From the NCBI GenBank assembly GCA_963754385.1, contig CAVWGE010000002.1, positions 62,001-126,000 of the forward strand: DNA of 64,000 bases, in the 5' to 3' direction. Made by a program: the position numbers and the translations under genes. Below the pieces are notes generated by a model, which saw only the letters and a list, made by a program, of their open reading frames with translations, had not been told where the DNA came from and made no database searches. The stretch comes from 9FT-COMBO-48-23 sp963754385. Its GTDB lineage: Bacteria; Chloroflexota; Dehalococcoidia; GIF9; UBA5629. Of this stretch, positions 8,455 to 16,519 are shown one piece after another (positions within the stretch are counted from its first letter, which is position 1; each line of letters starts with the position of its first letter).

Positions 8455-10494
8455 TATAACTTTCTGAGTGATTTGTGCAGGCACCTCTTCATAGTGACTG
8501 AATTCAGTGGTGAATGTGCCACGCCCCTGAGTCATTGACCTTAGGTCAACAGCATAACGCTGGACTTCTGCCAATGGTGCTTGTGCTTGAATGACATTAA
8601 CCCCACCCCCCGGATTCATACCTAACACACGGGCTCGCTTGGTGTTAAGGTCACCGATTATATCACCTATAAGAGTATCAGGCACAGTGATTGTCATATT
8701 CACAATCGGCTCAAGCAAGACAGGCTGCCCTTCAGTCAGTCCTTTTTTCAAAGCCTGCGCTGCGGCGATTTTAAAAGCCATATCCGACGAATCAACGGAG
8801 TGAGAGCTCCCGTCATAAAGCGTCACCTTCACATCAACCACAGGATATCCGCCTAAAACTCCCTCAAGTCTGGCTTCGTTGACCCCTTTTTCCACTGCTG
8901 GAATATAATTCCTGGGCACGGCTCCACCAACCACCTTCTCGGTAAACTCAAAACCAGTACCTTTTGGTGAAGGCTCCAACTTTAGAAGAACATGACCGTA
9001 CTGGCCATGCCCACCCGTTTGCTTCTTATGCTTGTACTCTGCATTGACCGGTACAGTAATGGTCTCTTTATAAGGGACTTTAGGCCGTTGCAGATTGACC
9101 TCCACCCCAAATTTGCTCAATAGTCTCTCAGCGGCGACATCAAGATGTGTTTCACCCATTCCACCCAGGAGTATTTCGCCGATATCAGCCTCTCGATGCA
9201 ACTTTAGAGTCAAGTCCTCTTCACAGATTCTAGGCAGCACCGTGCTCATTTTGTCCAAGTCAGCCCTTGCCTTAGGATGAACTGCCATATTCAACAGCGG
9301 CGCGGGAAACTGAATAGGCGCGAACTTCAATTGATGCTCACGCGAACCAAGAGTATCCCCCGTAGCTGTTGAGGTCAGTTTAGCTATAGCGCCGATATCC
9401 CCAGCACTAAGTTGTGGCACTGCCTCCTGTGTTTTACCCCGCAAGACAAAGAGCTGTCCTATCCGCTCAGTCGAGCCCTTGTTAACATTCCACACCTGCG
9501 AATTGCTGGAAATAGTTCCTGAATAAACTCTAAAATAGCTGATCTTGCCTATACGAGGGTCATTAGTAGTCTTGAAAACGAACGCCGCCAAAGGCCCTCC
9601 TGAAACCGCTTCCACCGCCTCCTCGGTTCCTTTTGATGCATTAGCAGCTTTCAACACCTCACGCTCTTTTGGCGATGGTATATAGTCGTGAATCGCATCC
9701 AGCAGAGGAGTGATAGCAATGTTCTTCAGGGCAGAACCGAGCAACACCGGCACAACTTTACCCAGCCTCGTAGCTTCTTTTATGCAGCGATAAATCTGCT
9801 CCTCGCTTATCTCTTCCCCATCCAAATACTTGGCAATAAGCTCATCATCAACCTCCACCACTGCTTCAACCAACTTCTCGCGATAGGAACCGACCTCACC
9901 TTGAAGAGACGATGGCATTTCAGTTTCCTTCAACGGGTTGCCGCCATATGCCTTCTTCGTCACTAAGTCCACTATCCCCTGAAACTCTTTCTGGGAACCT
10001 ATGGGCAATTGAACAGGCAGGCATTTCACCCCCAGTTTCGTCTGGATATCCTTTAAGGCATTAAAGAAATTCGCATTCTCCCTGTCCATTTTGTTGACAA
10101 AAATGAGACGCGGCAATTTCGCCTCACCAGTATATCCCCACACCTGCTCTGTACCTACCTCTACCCCGGAGACGGCACAAACGACAATGACTGCACCCTC
10201 GCTAACAGCCAAGCCTACTTTAACCTCGGCCACGAAATCAGAGTAGCCCGGCGTATCAATGAGGTTAAGCTTACAATCTTTCCACTGGCATGGGAGCAAA
10301 GACAGGTTAATGCTAATCTGGCGCTTTATCTCACCAGGGTCATAGTCCGAGGTGGTTGTCCCATCAGCAACATTGCCTAAACGGCTGATTGCCCCTGAAT
10401 TGAAAAGCATCGCTTCGGACAGCGACGTTTTGCCAGCACCGGAATGCGATAGTAAAACAACGTTACGGATTTTTTCTGGCTCAAAATGATGCAC
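8434..10494 (-). CDS. EF-G paralog (FusA2/EF-G2-like GTPase)
   Basis: The 686-residue protein has the five-domain layout of elongation factor G: a G domain with P-loop SHSGAGKT (16-23), VNKMD for guanine recognition, a domain II, and C-terminal domains with KQTGGHGQYGHV and GQPVLLEPIV segments. Switch II reads DTPGY (80-84) where canonical EF-G has DTPGH; the missing histidine is the one that orders the catalytic water. This change and the overall sequence place it with the EF-G2/FusA2 paralogs, whose role is less clear than that of the main translocase. The start is GTG at 10494 with GAGGT 7 bases upstream. Its own promoter is at 10542-10571. The main fusA is expected elsewhere. Confidence 0.88.
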   Translation of the reverse strand: MHHFEPEKIRNVVLLSHSGAGKTSLSEAMLFNSGAISRLGNVADGTTTSDYDPGEIKRQISINLSLLPCQWKDCKLNLIDTPGYSDFVAEVKVGLAVSEGAVIVVCAVSGVEVGTEQVWGYTGEAKLPRLIFVNKMDRENANFFNALKDIQTKLGVKCLPVQLPIGSQKEFQGIVDLVTKKAYGGNPLKETEMPSSLQGEVGSYREKLVEAVVEVDDELIAKYLDGEEISEEQIYRCIKEATRLGKVVPVLLGSALKNIAITPLLDAIHDYIPSPKEREVLKAANASKGTEEAVEAVSGGPLAAFVFKTTNDPRIGKISYFRVYSGTISSNSQVWNVNKGSTERIGQLFVLRGKTQEAVPQLSAGDIGAIAKLTSTATGDTLGSREHQLKFAPIQFPAPLLNMAVHPKARADLDKMSTVLPRICEEDLTLKLHREADIGEILLGGMGETHLDVAAERLLSKFGVEVNLQRPKVPYKETITVPVNAEYKHKKQTGGHGQYGHVLLKLEPSPKGTGFEFTEKVVGGAVPRNYIPAVEKGVNEARLEGVLGGYPVVDVKVTLYDGSSHSVDSSDMAFKIAAAQALKKGLTEGQPVLLEPIVNMTITVPDTLIGDIIGDLNTKRARVLGMNPGGGVNVIQAQAPLAEVQRYAVDLRSMTQGRGTFTTEFSHYEEVPAQITQKVIAQKTNP

Positions 10495-10541
10495 TTATCG
10501 CACCTCGTTCCTAGTTGTAGTTTCTCTTTATGGGCAGTGGC

Positions 10542-10571
10542 ATTGTAGCAGTGTCTGGCTCCAACCGTCAA
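10542..10571 (-). promoter_or_regulatory. Promoter of the EF-G paralog
   Basis: On the minus strand TTGACG (10566-10571) and TACAAT (10542-10547) are separated by 18 bases, giving a leader of about 40 bases to the GTG start. It is back to back with the gatC promoter. Confidence 0.65.
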
Positions 10572-10620
10572 GGGAATTATGCTGTCACTGTGAGAACGTA
10601 TCTTACAGACTACCGCTTTG

Positions 10621-10629
10621 TGTTATAAT
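10621..10629 (+). promoter_or_regulatory. Extended -10 promoter of gatCA
   Basis: TGTTATAAT is an extended -10 element; a TTACAG at 10603-10608 is a weak -35 candidate at short spacing. The leader to gatC is about 48 bases. Confidence 0.55.
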
Positions 10630-10683
10630 ATCCGAACAATTGTAACCTCAAGCAGATTGCAACATTCTTCCAGGTAAAACAAA

Positions 10684-10971
10684 ATGAAGTTAAGCCGTGA
10701 GGAAGTACAACATATCGCTCTCCTCGCCAGATTGGGATTGAGCGAAGCTGAAATCGAGAAGTTGAGAATCCAGTTATCCGACATACTGGAAAACTTCGAG
10801 ATACTCAAGCAAGTCGATACCAACGACCTACCACCCACAGCCCAGTCCATAGCTCTGCAAAATGTCTTAAGGTCAGACGAGGCAAAGCCGTCCTACCCGG
10901 TGAAAGACATCATGGAAAACGCGCCTCAACGAGAGGATAATTGCTTCAAAACACGTGCCGTTCTGGAATAA
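10684..10971 (+). CDS. gatC: Asp-tRNA(Asn)/Glu-tRNA(Gln) amidotransferase subunit C
   Basis: GatC is the small wrapping subunit of the GatCAB complex, which converts misacylated Glu-tRNA(Gln) and Asp-tRNA(Asn) to the amide forms. The 95 residues show the family pattern: SREEVQHIALLARLGLSEAE at the start, a central LSDILENFEILKQVDT and the C-terminal LRSDEAKPS followed by NAPQREDNCFKTRAVLE, which lies along GatA. Length is normal. GatA follows after 3 bases. Confidence 0.95.
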   Translation: MKLSREEVQHIALLARLGLSEAEIEKLRIQLSDILENFEILKQVDTNDLPPTAQSIALQNVLRSDEAKPSYPVKDIMENAPQREDNCFKTRAVLE

Positions 10972-10974
10972 ACC

Positions 10975-12435
10975 ATGAATGACCTCCATCAACTAACTAT
11001 CAGCCAGGCTCACCAGCTTCTAAAAGAAAAAAAGACGTCCTCAGTCGAATTGACCAAAGCTATTCTGGCACGCCTGGCTAAAGTGGAAGACAAGGTCCAC
11101 GCTTGCATTACCATCACCGAAGATGCTGCTTTAGAGCAAGCAAAAGAAGCGGACAAGTCCATAAGCAGCGGCAAAATCAAGCCCTTAACCGGCATACCCG
11201 CTTTGATTAAGGACGTCATGTGCACCAGGGGCGTCAAGACCACCTGCTCCTCAAAAATCCTGGAAAATTTTGTACCTCCTTACGATGCGACAGTTATAGA
11301 AAAACTAAAAGCCGATAAGACAGTGATTCTGGGAAAGACCAACATGGACGAGTTCGCCATGGGCTCGTCAACAGAGAACTCCGCCTTCTTCCCAACACGA
11401 AACCCCTGGGACCTGGACCGTGTACCCGGCGGCAGCAGCGGCGGCTCAGCCGTTGCCGTGGCTACCGACGAGGCTATCTACGCACTTGGCTCCGATACCG
11501 GCGGCAGCATACGCCAACCTGCCGGCTTCTGTAGCGTGGTCGGCTTGAAGCCAACCTACGGCAGGGTGAGCCGCTTTGGTCTGGTCGCCTTCGCCAGCTC
11601 GCTCGACCAGATTGGCCCCTTAACCAAAAACGTCGCCGACTGTGCCCTGGTGATGAATGTTATCGCCGGCCATGACCCCAGAGATTCAACATCAGCTCCT
11701 TACCCGGTTCCTGATTACACCAAGGCTTTGATTCCAGACCTTAAAAACCTACGCCTGGGCATCCCTAAGGAATACTTCGTCGAGGGCATGCAGAAGGAAG
11801 TAAGAGCCAGCATGGAGACAGCCATTAAAAAGCTAGAAAAACTGGGAGCCAAAGTGGACCGGGACGCCTCATTGCCCCTCACCAAATATGCACTTGCCGT
11901 ATATTACATCCTCGCCCCTTCCGAGGCTTCAGCAAATCTGGCCAGGTATGATGGCGTAAAATACGGTTTCTCCTATCAAGACACCAACAACATGTGGGAG
12001 GCTATGGAGAAGACAAAACAGTTTGGCTTCGGGGCTGAGGTCAAAAGACGAATCATGCTGGGAACTTATGCCCTATCGGCCGGCTATTATGACGCCTACT
12101 ACCTTAAAGCCCAAAAAGTCCGCACCTTGATAAGAAGGGAATTTGACCAGGCTTTCGAGAAATACGATGCTTTGATTACCCCGACATCGCCTACAGTGCC
12201 GTTTAAGCTCGGTGAAAAGGTGGATGACCCTATACAAATGTATTTGAGCGACGTCTGCACTTTACCCATAAACATCGCCGGCCTCCCAGCTATATCTGTA
12301 CCGGCTGGCTTCGCTGACGGTTTACCCATTGGTATGCAGATTATAGGTAAGCCTTTCGACGAAGAAACCATACTTCACGTCGCCTTCGCCTACGAACAGT
12401 CCACCGACTGGCACAAAAGAAAACCGCCTATTTAG
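10975..12435 (+). CDS. gatA: Asp-tRNA(Asn)/Glu-tRNA(Gln) amidotransferase subunit A
   Basis: GatA is the glutaminase subunit that supplies ammonia through a tunnel to GatB. The 486-residue amidase has the Lys-cisSer-Ser triad: Lys79 in PALIKDVM, Ser154 in GGSSGGSA and nucleophile Ser178 in GSDTGGSIRQPA. Length is typical. The start codon lies 3 bases after the gatC stop, so the two are one operon. GatB, which normally follows in many genomes, is not here; the next gene is an unrelated minus-strand one, so gatB must lie elsewhere. Confidence 0.96.
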   Translation: MNDLHQLTISQAHQLLKEKKTSSVELTKAILARLAKVEDKVHACITITEDAALEQAKEADKSISSGKIKPLTGIPALIKDVMCTRGVKTTCSSKILENFVPPYDATVIEKLKADKTVILGKTNMDEFAMGSSTENSAFFPTRNPWDLDRVPGGSSGGSAVAVATDEAIYALGSDTGGSIRQPAGFCSVVGLKPTYGRVSRFGLVAFASSLDQIGPLTKNVADCALVMNVIAGHDPRDSTSAPYPVPDYTKALIPDLKNLRLGIPKEYFVEGMQKEVRASMETAIKKLEKLGAKVDRDASLPLTKYALAVYYILAPSEASANLARYDGVKYGFSYQDTNNMWEAMEKTKQFGFGAEVKRRIMLGTYALSAGYYDAYYLKAQKVRTLIRREFDQAFEKYDALITPTSPTVPFKLGEKVDDPIQMYLSDVCTLPINIAGLPAISVPAGFADGLPIGMQIIGKPFDEETILHVAFAYEQSTDWHKRKPPI

Positions 12436-12552
12436 AGCAAGGCCAGTCTGTTTCAGACGTTCTACAAGGGCGATACTTTATGTTAAGGAATTTTTATCAG
12501 TTGGTGGTTTTCTTTAGAGATTTAAAACAACTAAAAATTGAGACCTACGGTT

Positions 12553-12993
12553 TTATGTTCCTGGATCAGAATAAAAGGCTTCAAACATCAGTTCTACAGC
12601 CTGTTTAGCTTCCTGTTCCAATTCGTTGCGATTAATCCATTGCTGATCTACCGTGATCGCTGGACTTTCGGTATCAAGGTGAATAATAGCATTTCTTCTC
12701 TCGCGGAGTTGCTGCAACTTAGGATTGGCTTGAGCGTCCATCAGAAGTCGTTTGGTGTTTCCCGTAAATCCAGGAGTGAACTCTCTCAATTGAGAATCTA
12801 CTACAGCCATAGCTAACACAATAACAGCTAACCAGGCACCAGCACATAAAACCGTCTGAACTTCCCCTATCAAAGCACACGCTTGTTCGCTTACAAAGTA
12901 TGATCCCTCACCCTGGTAAGATTCACCTATTTCTTCAAACCAGCGTTGTCTTGATTCCCACAATTCTTTGCTTGGCCGATCTAGCCAGTCCAT
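12553..12993 (-). CDS. HEPN-like hypothetical protein
   Basis: I do not recognise a named family for this 146-residue protein. It appears to be all-helical, with a hydrophobic stretch at about 45-65 (VLCAGAWLAVIVLAMAVV). It has the motif RNAIIH (Arg100 to His105), which fits the R-x4-H signature of HEPN domains, a group that includes many RNases and toxin or defence proteins. The conserved-looking C-terminus (VDQQWI, then AVELMFEAFYSDPGT) suggests a specific family. It stands alone, convergent with gatA, at the left border of an AT-richer accessory stretch. No partner antitoxin is seen next to it. HEPN assignment rests on one short motif. Confidence 0.6.
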   Translation of the reverse strand: MDWLDRPSKELWESRQRWFEEIGESYQGEGSYFVSEQACALIGEVQTVLCAGAWLAVIVLAMAVVDSQLREFTPGFTGNTKRLLMDAQANPKLQQLRERRNAIIHLDTESPAITVDQQWINRNELEQEAKQAVELMFEAFYSDPGT

Positions 12994-13217
12994 TGCAGCT
13001 TGCTAAACCCTTCTTCTATGTTTCTCTATAAACTATGTTCCGCTCTAAACTGCCAATTGTAATTTTACACTATCAAACCTCCAAAACCAAAAAGCTTCAA
13101 TAAATATTTCATTATCCCTTTGGACAAACTTCCGAAACTACCATATTATATTATATGAAGTAAAATGGAAGACGAATTAACGGAACAGCAAAAGGCAACC
13201 GAAAAGCTGGACTCGGG

Positions 13218-13434
13218 ATGAAAGAAACAATCTGTGATATGTGAGAAAATAGGGAGGTATTCCTTTTCAAGATAGAATATTGGGAACAACACTGCAATCC
13301 TGAAAGTATGGAGAAAGTGGATATGCGATTCATGCGTGGCCAAAGTAATAGATGACGAATCAATAGAACTAATCATTGATAAACTCTCGAAAGTGAGATT
13401 GGTCCAAGAAAGGAGCGATAATGCCAGATATTGA
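13218..13434 (+). pseudogene. Decayed small zinc-ribbon ORF
   Basis: From the ATG at 13218 the frame reads MKETICDM and meets a TGA at 13242. Shifting by one base at that point restores a long frame: EKIGRYSFS, a TAG at 13273-13275, then an open run to 13434 with the segment KWICDSCVAKVIDDESIE. Together this gives two CxxC pairs (CDMC if the frameshift is repaired, and CDSC), as in small zinc ribbons. With one frameshift and one stop it cannot be translated as written. Its end overlaps the start of the ParB-ASCH gene by 14 bases, so it may once have been the first gene of that cassette. This is inference from reading alone. Confidence 0.45.
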
Positions 13435-14440
13435 CCTGAAAAAGATACAACCAAACAGGTTGAACCCAAGACTTGAGTTCACTAAGGCAGGTTTGGATGA
13501 GCTAGCTGATAGCATCAAGCAGGTGGGGTTACTGGAACCAATCGTGGTTCGTCCGCGAGGTGATGATAGGTACGAGGTGGTGGTGGGTGAGCGTCGTTAT
13601 AGAGCTTCTCAACAAGCTGGTTTAAATGTGATTCCTGTTGTAGTGCGAAACTACACTGACGATGAAGTCATAAAGCTAAATCTTATAGAGAATATCCATA
13701 GGGAAGATCTAAGCCATATCGAAAAAGGGAATTGTGCTATCGAATTGTTAAGAAAATTCCCTAACAAATTCTCGACTAAGGAGCAGCTAGCCACTGTAAT
13801 AGGAGTCAGCAATCAGACAGTACATGCTTGGATTCAAGCTGCTCAAATAGTGCCAAAGCCCATACAAACAATGATAGCCCCTGCTGAACCGACAAGCGGA
13901 AGAATCCCCAAAGGCAAAATAAGTGGAGACATGGCTGTGACTATTGCTCGCCAAGTGAAAGATGAAGAAAGACAAGTCGAATTAGCTCAAGAACTTACGA
14001 GGAGGGGAATACCCAAACCTCAAGCGAGAAAGGTTATTTCTGAAGTTGCAAGACAACCAAAAAAATCTGTACAAGAGATTTTTCAGCGAACGGTTGAGGA
14101 AGCCCCAGTACTCTTGCCTTTCTCTAAAAAACATGCTGATGATATTTTAATCGGACACAAGACGCAAACGTCGAGAAAAGGCATTTATCCGAACATCAAG
14201 TCAGGACGTATTGTAAGAGCTGCTATAACGCATTTCGCTGATTTAGAAATTTTGGACGTCAATCGCAAGAAGCTGGGTGATTTCAATGAAAATGACGCTC
14301 AACGTGAAGGTGGATACACATTGGAACAATTTAAGGACGTATGGAAGAAATTGCACGGTGCGTGGAATCCGAATGAGATAGTAAGCGTTATCAGATTTCG
14401 CCTAGTAAGAGCAATAGGGGAACTAAACGATACAGGGTAG
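13421..14440 (+). CDS. ParB-like nuclease/HTH protein fused to an ASCH domain
   Basis: The 339-residue protein joins two recognisable parts. Residues 1-100 form a ParB N-terminal domain with GERRYRA (56-62) and ENIHREDL (90-97), the positions of the nucleotide-binding boxes. Residues 105-215 hold a KorB/ParB-type helix-turn-helix (LATVIGVSNQTVHAWIQAA). From about 230 to 335 the sequence fits an ASCH domain of the PUA-like fold: HADDILIGHKTQTSRKG, then GRIVRAAITHFADLEILDV and GGYTLEQFKDVWKKLHGAWNP. ASCH domains are thought to bind RNA or modified bases. AGGAGCG lies before the ATG. The next gene starts 5 bases after the stop. There is no parA partner, so this is not a standard partition system. 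Confidence 0.85.
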   Translation: MPDIDLKKIQPNRLNPRLEFTKAGLDELADSIKQVGLLEPIVVRPRGDDRYEVVVGERRYRASQQAGLNVIPVVVRNYTDDEVIKLNLIENIHREDLSHIEKGNCAIELLRKFPNKFSTKEQLATVIGVSNQTVHAWIQAAQIVPKPIQTMIAPAEPTSGRIPKGKISGDMAVTIARQVKDEERQVELAQELTRRGIPKPQARKVISEVARQPKKSVQEIFQRTVEEAPVLLPFSKKHADDILIGHKTQTSRKGIYPNIKSGRIVRAAITHFADLEILDVNRKKLGDFNENDAQREGGYTLEQFKDVWKKLHGAWNPNEIVSVIRFRLVRAIGELNDTG

Positions 14441-14445
14441 TTAAT

Positions 14446-15213
14446 ATGCAACCTTATGAGCGGAAAAAGGTGCTCGTAACCGTTAAAACGTACCCTACGC
14501 CAGCTAGCAAAGGCGCAGAAGCATCTTGTACAGCTGGTGTTACGGATGATGGAAAATGGATAAGACTATTTCCTATACCCTTTCGTTTTATGGGAGGCGA
14601 TAAGCAGTTCAGCAAGTATCAATGGATTGAGGTAGCTGCAAGGAAGTCTTCCGATCCAAGGAAAGAAAGCTTTGAGGTGGATATCGACACGCTCAAGATT
14701 CTAAGTGACCCCTTACCGCCTAAGGACGCTTGGAAAGCTCGTAAGGAAATAATTCTGCCTTTGAAAGTACCATCACTGTGCCATTTGCAGAGAACTCGAA
14801 AACAAACTGGAGATACGCTCGGCATATTTAAGCCGAGAACAATCCACAAATTCATTATTGAGCCCGATACTCCGGACTGGACCTCTGCCGAACGTGAAAA
14901 ATTACTACAATTTTCTCTTTATGACAAGCATCCGTTAAAACCGCTGGAAAAAATACCTTACAAATTCTCCTATAGATTTACTTGTGATGAACCTCACTGC
15001 GAAGGTCACAAGCTAATATGCATTGATTGGGAATTAGGTCAGGCTTATAGGCAATGGAAGCAGAAATATGGTACGAAGTGGGACTGGGCAGTAATTAACC
15101 GATTCGAGACCGACATGATAATGACGTACGATACCCATTTCTTTGTGGGGACTATTCATGGGCATCCTAGTGCGTGGATTATAATTGGCCTTTTCTACCC
15201 GCCAAAACGATAA
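14446..15213 (+). CDS. Conserved hypothetical protein beside ParB-ASCH
   Basis: I cannot name the family of this 255-residue protein. The start (KKVLVTVKTYPTPASKGAEA) and the following TAGVTDDGKWIRLFPIPFR look strongly conserved in character, rich in invariant-type residues. A TCDEPHCEGH cluster near residue 180 could bind a metal. No signal peptide or membrane segment is seen. It follows the ParB-ASCH gene by 5 bases and precedes the next gene by 16, so the three are very likely one transcript. A nucleic-acid-related role would fit the neighbour but is only a guess from context. Confidence 0.8.
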   Translation: MQPYERKKVLVTVKTYPTPASKGAEASCTAGVTDDGKWIRLFPIPFRFMGGDKQFSKYQWIEVAARKSSDPRKESFEVDIDTLKILSDPLPPKDAWKARKEIILPLKVPSLCHLQRTRKQTGDTLGIFKPRTIHKFIIEPDTPDWTSAEREKLLQFSLYDKHPLKPLEKIPYKFSYRFTCDEPHCEGHKLICIDWELGQAYRQWKQKYGTKWDWAVINRFETDMIMTYDTHFFVGTIHGHPSAWIIIGLFYPPKR

Positions 15214-15229
15214 AGAACGGAGATACGCG

Positions 15230-15679
15230 ATGTGGTTTCGGGAAAAGCAAGTTCTGTGTACTAATTGTGGATTCTTAGGTTGGGCCTTCTATCTACCGGA
15301 TGATGGAGAACCAACTAGAATTATTGAGTGTCCATCCTATTGGCGCGCACGTATTCAAAATAGCAAAGACTTGGGGTCAAGAGAGGAACCGGAAACCCAT
15401 GAGGAGATAAACATAGTCTGCATCCGTAGGCAATGGGTATTTTCCACGTATATTAAAAGTCCGGAACTCGGATTTATAGACACGGACAATTTAGTACAAC
15501 CACGAAAGTGCGCCTACTATATGAATTATCAGCCTGGATTTGGGCCAGAAGAGCATAAGGAACTCAAAAGAGAAGCTGAAACTAGGCGAACTATCATCAT
15601 CTCCAGCCTTTTCAGCGGAATAATCGGTGCCATGATTGGTGCTGCAGCGGCTATCATTGTTCAACTCGTCTCCAGATGA
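15230..15679 (+). CDS. Cysteine-containing protein with C-terminal membrane anchor
   Basis: This 149-residue protein has no family that I recognise. It has scattered cysteines (LCTNCGFLGW at about 9-18, IECPSYW, NIVCIRRQW, RKCAYY), of which the first CxxC could be part of a metal site. A charged stretch (EEHKELKREAETRR) precedes one hydrophobic C-terminal helix (about 122-145, with FSGIIGAMIGAAAAIIVQLV), so it is probably a tail-anchored membrane protein facing the cytoplasm. I chose the ATG at 15230 because GGAG lies 7 bases upstream; an in-frame codon at 15185 would overlap the previous gene. It is the third gene of the ParB-ASCH cassette. Confidence 0.75.
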   Translation: MWFREKQVLCTNCGFLGWAFYLPDDGEPTRIIECPSYWRARIQNSKDLGSREEPETHEEINIVCIRRQWVFSTYIKSPELGFIDTDNLVQPRKCAYYMNYQPGFGPEEHKELKREAETRRTIIISSLFSGIIGAMIGAAAAIIVQLVSR

Positions 15680-15766
15680 AGAATACAAATCTAAATGGTT
15701 ACCCTAGAGTAGATTTTTACATAAGTTTCGCCCTTCCCTACTTTGAAGGGGAAGGGGGCAGAGGGG

Positions 15767-15991
15767 ATGGGGTTGGATAAAGTTCAAGTTAAGTGTTACT
15801 CAGGCCATACCTATGCCCAGAGGCCGGAATCTTTCTTTTGGCAGAACAAAGAGCATAAGATATCCCGCATAGAGAAGCAGTGGCTGGAACCGGGCAAAAG
15901 ATTTTTCAAGGTCATCACCGAAGATGAGAAGCTCTTCGAACTCTGCTATAATGAGACCCAAGACCAATGGTGGCTTATTAACCAAAGGTGA
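15767..15991 (+). CDS. DUF6504 family protein
   Basis: This 74-residue protein matches the pattern I know as DUF6504: YSGHTYAQRPESFFWQNKEH near the N-terminus, then a W-containing strand (KQWLEPGKRFFKV) and an aromatic end (ELCYNETQDQWWL). It is likely a small beta-barrel; function unknown. I start it at the ATG at 15767; the upstream part of the frame encodes a low-complexity GKGAEG run and lacks family character. It ends 9 bases before the Lrp regulator, so the two are probably co-transcribed. Confidence 0.75.
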   Translation: MGLDKVQVKCYSGHTYAQRPESFFWQNKEHKISRIEKQWLEPGKRFFKVITEDEKLFELCYNETQDQWWLINQR

Positions 15992-16000
15992 GGAGGCGAC

Positions 16001-16480
16001 ATGAAACAGATTTTTGAAGCATTGGAAAAAGATGCCCGGACGACACCAGAGCAAATCTCAACTATGACCGGTGTACCGGTAGCTGATGTAAAAAAGGCGA
16101 TTAAAAAGGCTGAACAAGACCGGGCCATTTTGAGATATAAGGCCATCATCGATTGGACTAAATTGGGCGAGGAGGAGGTCTTGGCACTTGTAGAGGTCAA
16201 GGTTGTTCCTCAGCGCAATGTTGGCTTTGACGCCATAGCCGAACGCGTCTATCGTTTCCCTCAGGCCCGTTCCGTCTACCTGGCCTCCGGCACCTATGAT
16301 TTAGCAGTACTGGTAGCCGGTAAGACTATGCAGGAAGTCGCTGTCTTCGTTTCAGAAAAGCTGGCACCTCTTGAGGCAGTACAGGGGACGGTTACCCATT
16401 TCATACTTAAGAAATACAAGGAAGACGGCGAAGTATTTGATGGTGGGGGAGAGGCAAAGCGTCTGCCCGTAACCCCATAA
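16001..16480 (+). CDS. Lrp/AsnC family transcriptional regulator
   Basis: The 159-residue protein has an N-terminal winged helix-turn-helix (about residues 1-55, PEQISTMTGVPVADVKKAIK) and a C-terminal RAM ligand-binding domain (about 65-140, with VYLASGTYDLAVLVAGKTMQ), the standard Lrp/AsnC layout. Members sense amino acids and control nearby amino acid genes. A good GAGGAGG lies before the ATG at 16001. The aminotransferase 39 bases downstream is the likely target, as in the Bacillus yugG-yugH (alaR-alaT) pair, which has the same arrangement. Confidence 0.9.
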   Translation: MKQIFEALEKDARTTPEQISTMTGVPVADVKKAIKKAEQDRAILRYKAIIDWTKLGEEEVLALVEVKVVPQRNVGFDAIAERVYRFPQARSVYLASGTYDLAVLVAGKTMQEVAVFVSEKLAPLEAVQGTVTHFILKKYKEDGEVFDGGGEAKRLPVTP

Positions 16481-16519
16481 CCGCAATCTCATTCTCTGCT
16501 CCGCAGACAGGAAATCCTT

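Noticed and set aside
13146..13469. 107-codon minus-strand ORF across the ParB-ASCH start
   Set aside because: It covers the ribosome site and start of a well-supported gene and has no family pattern.
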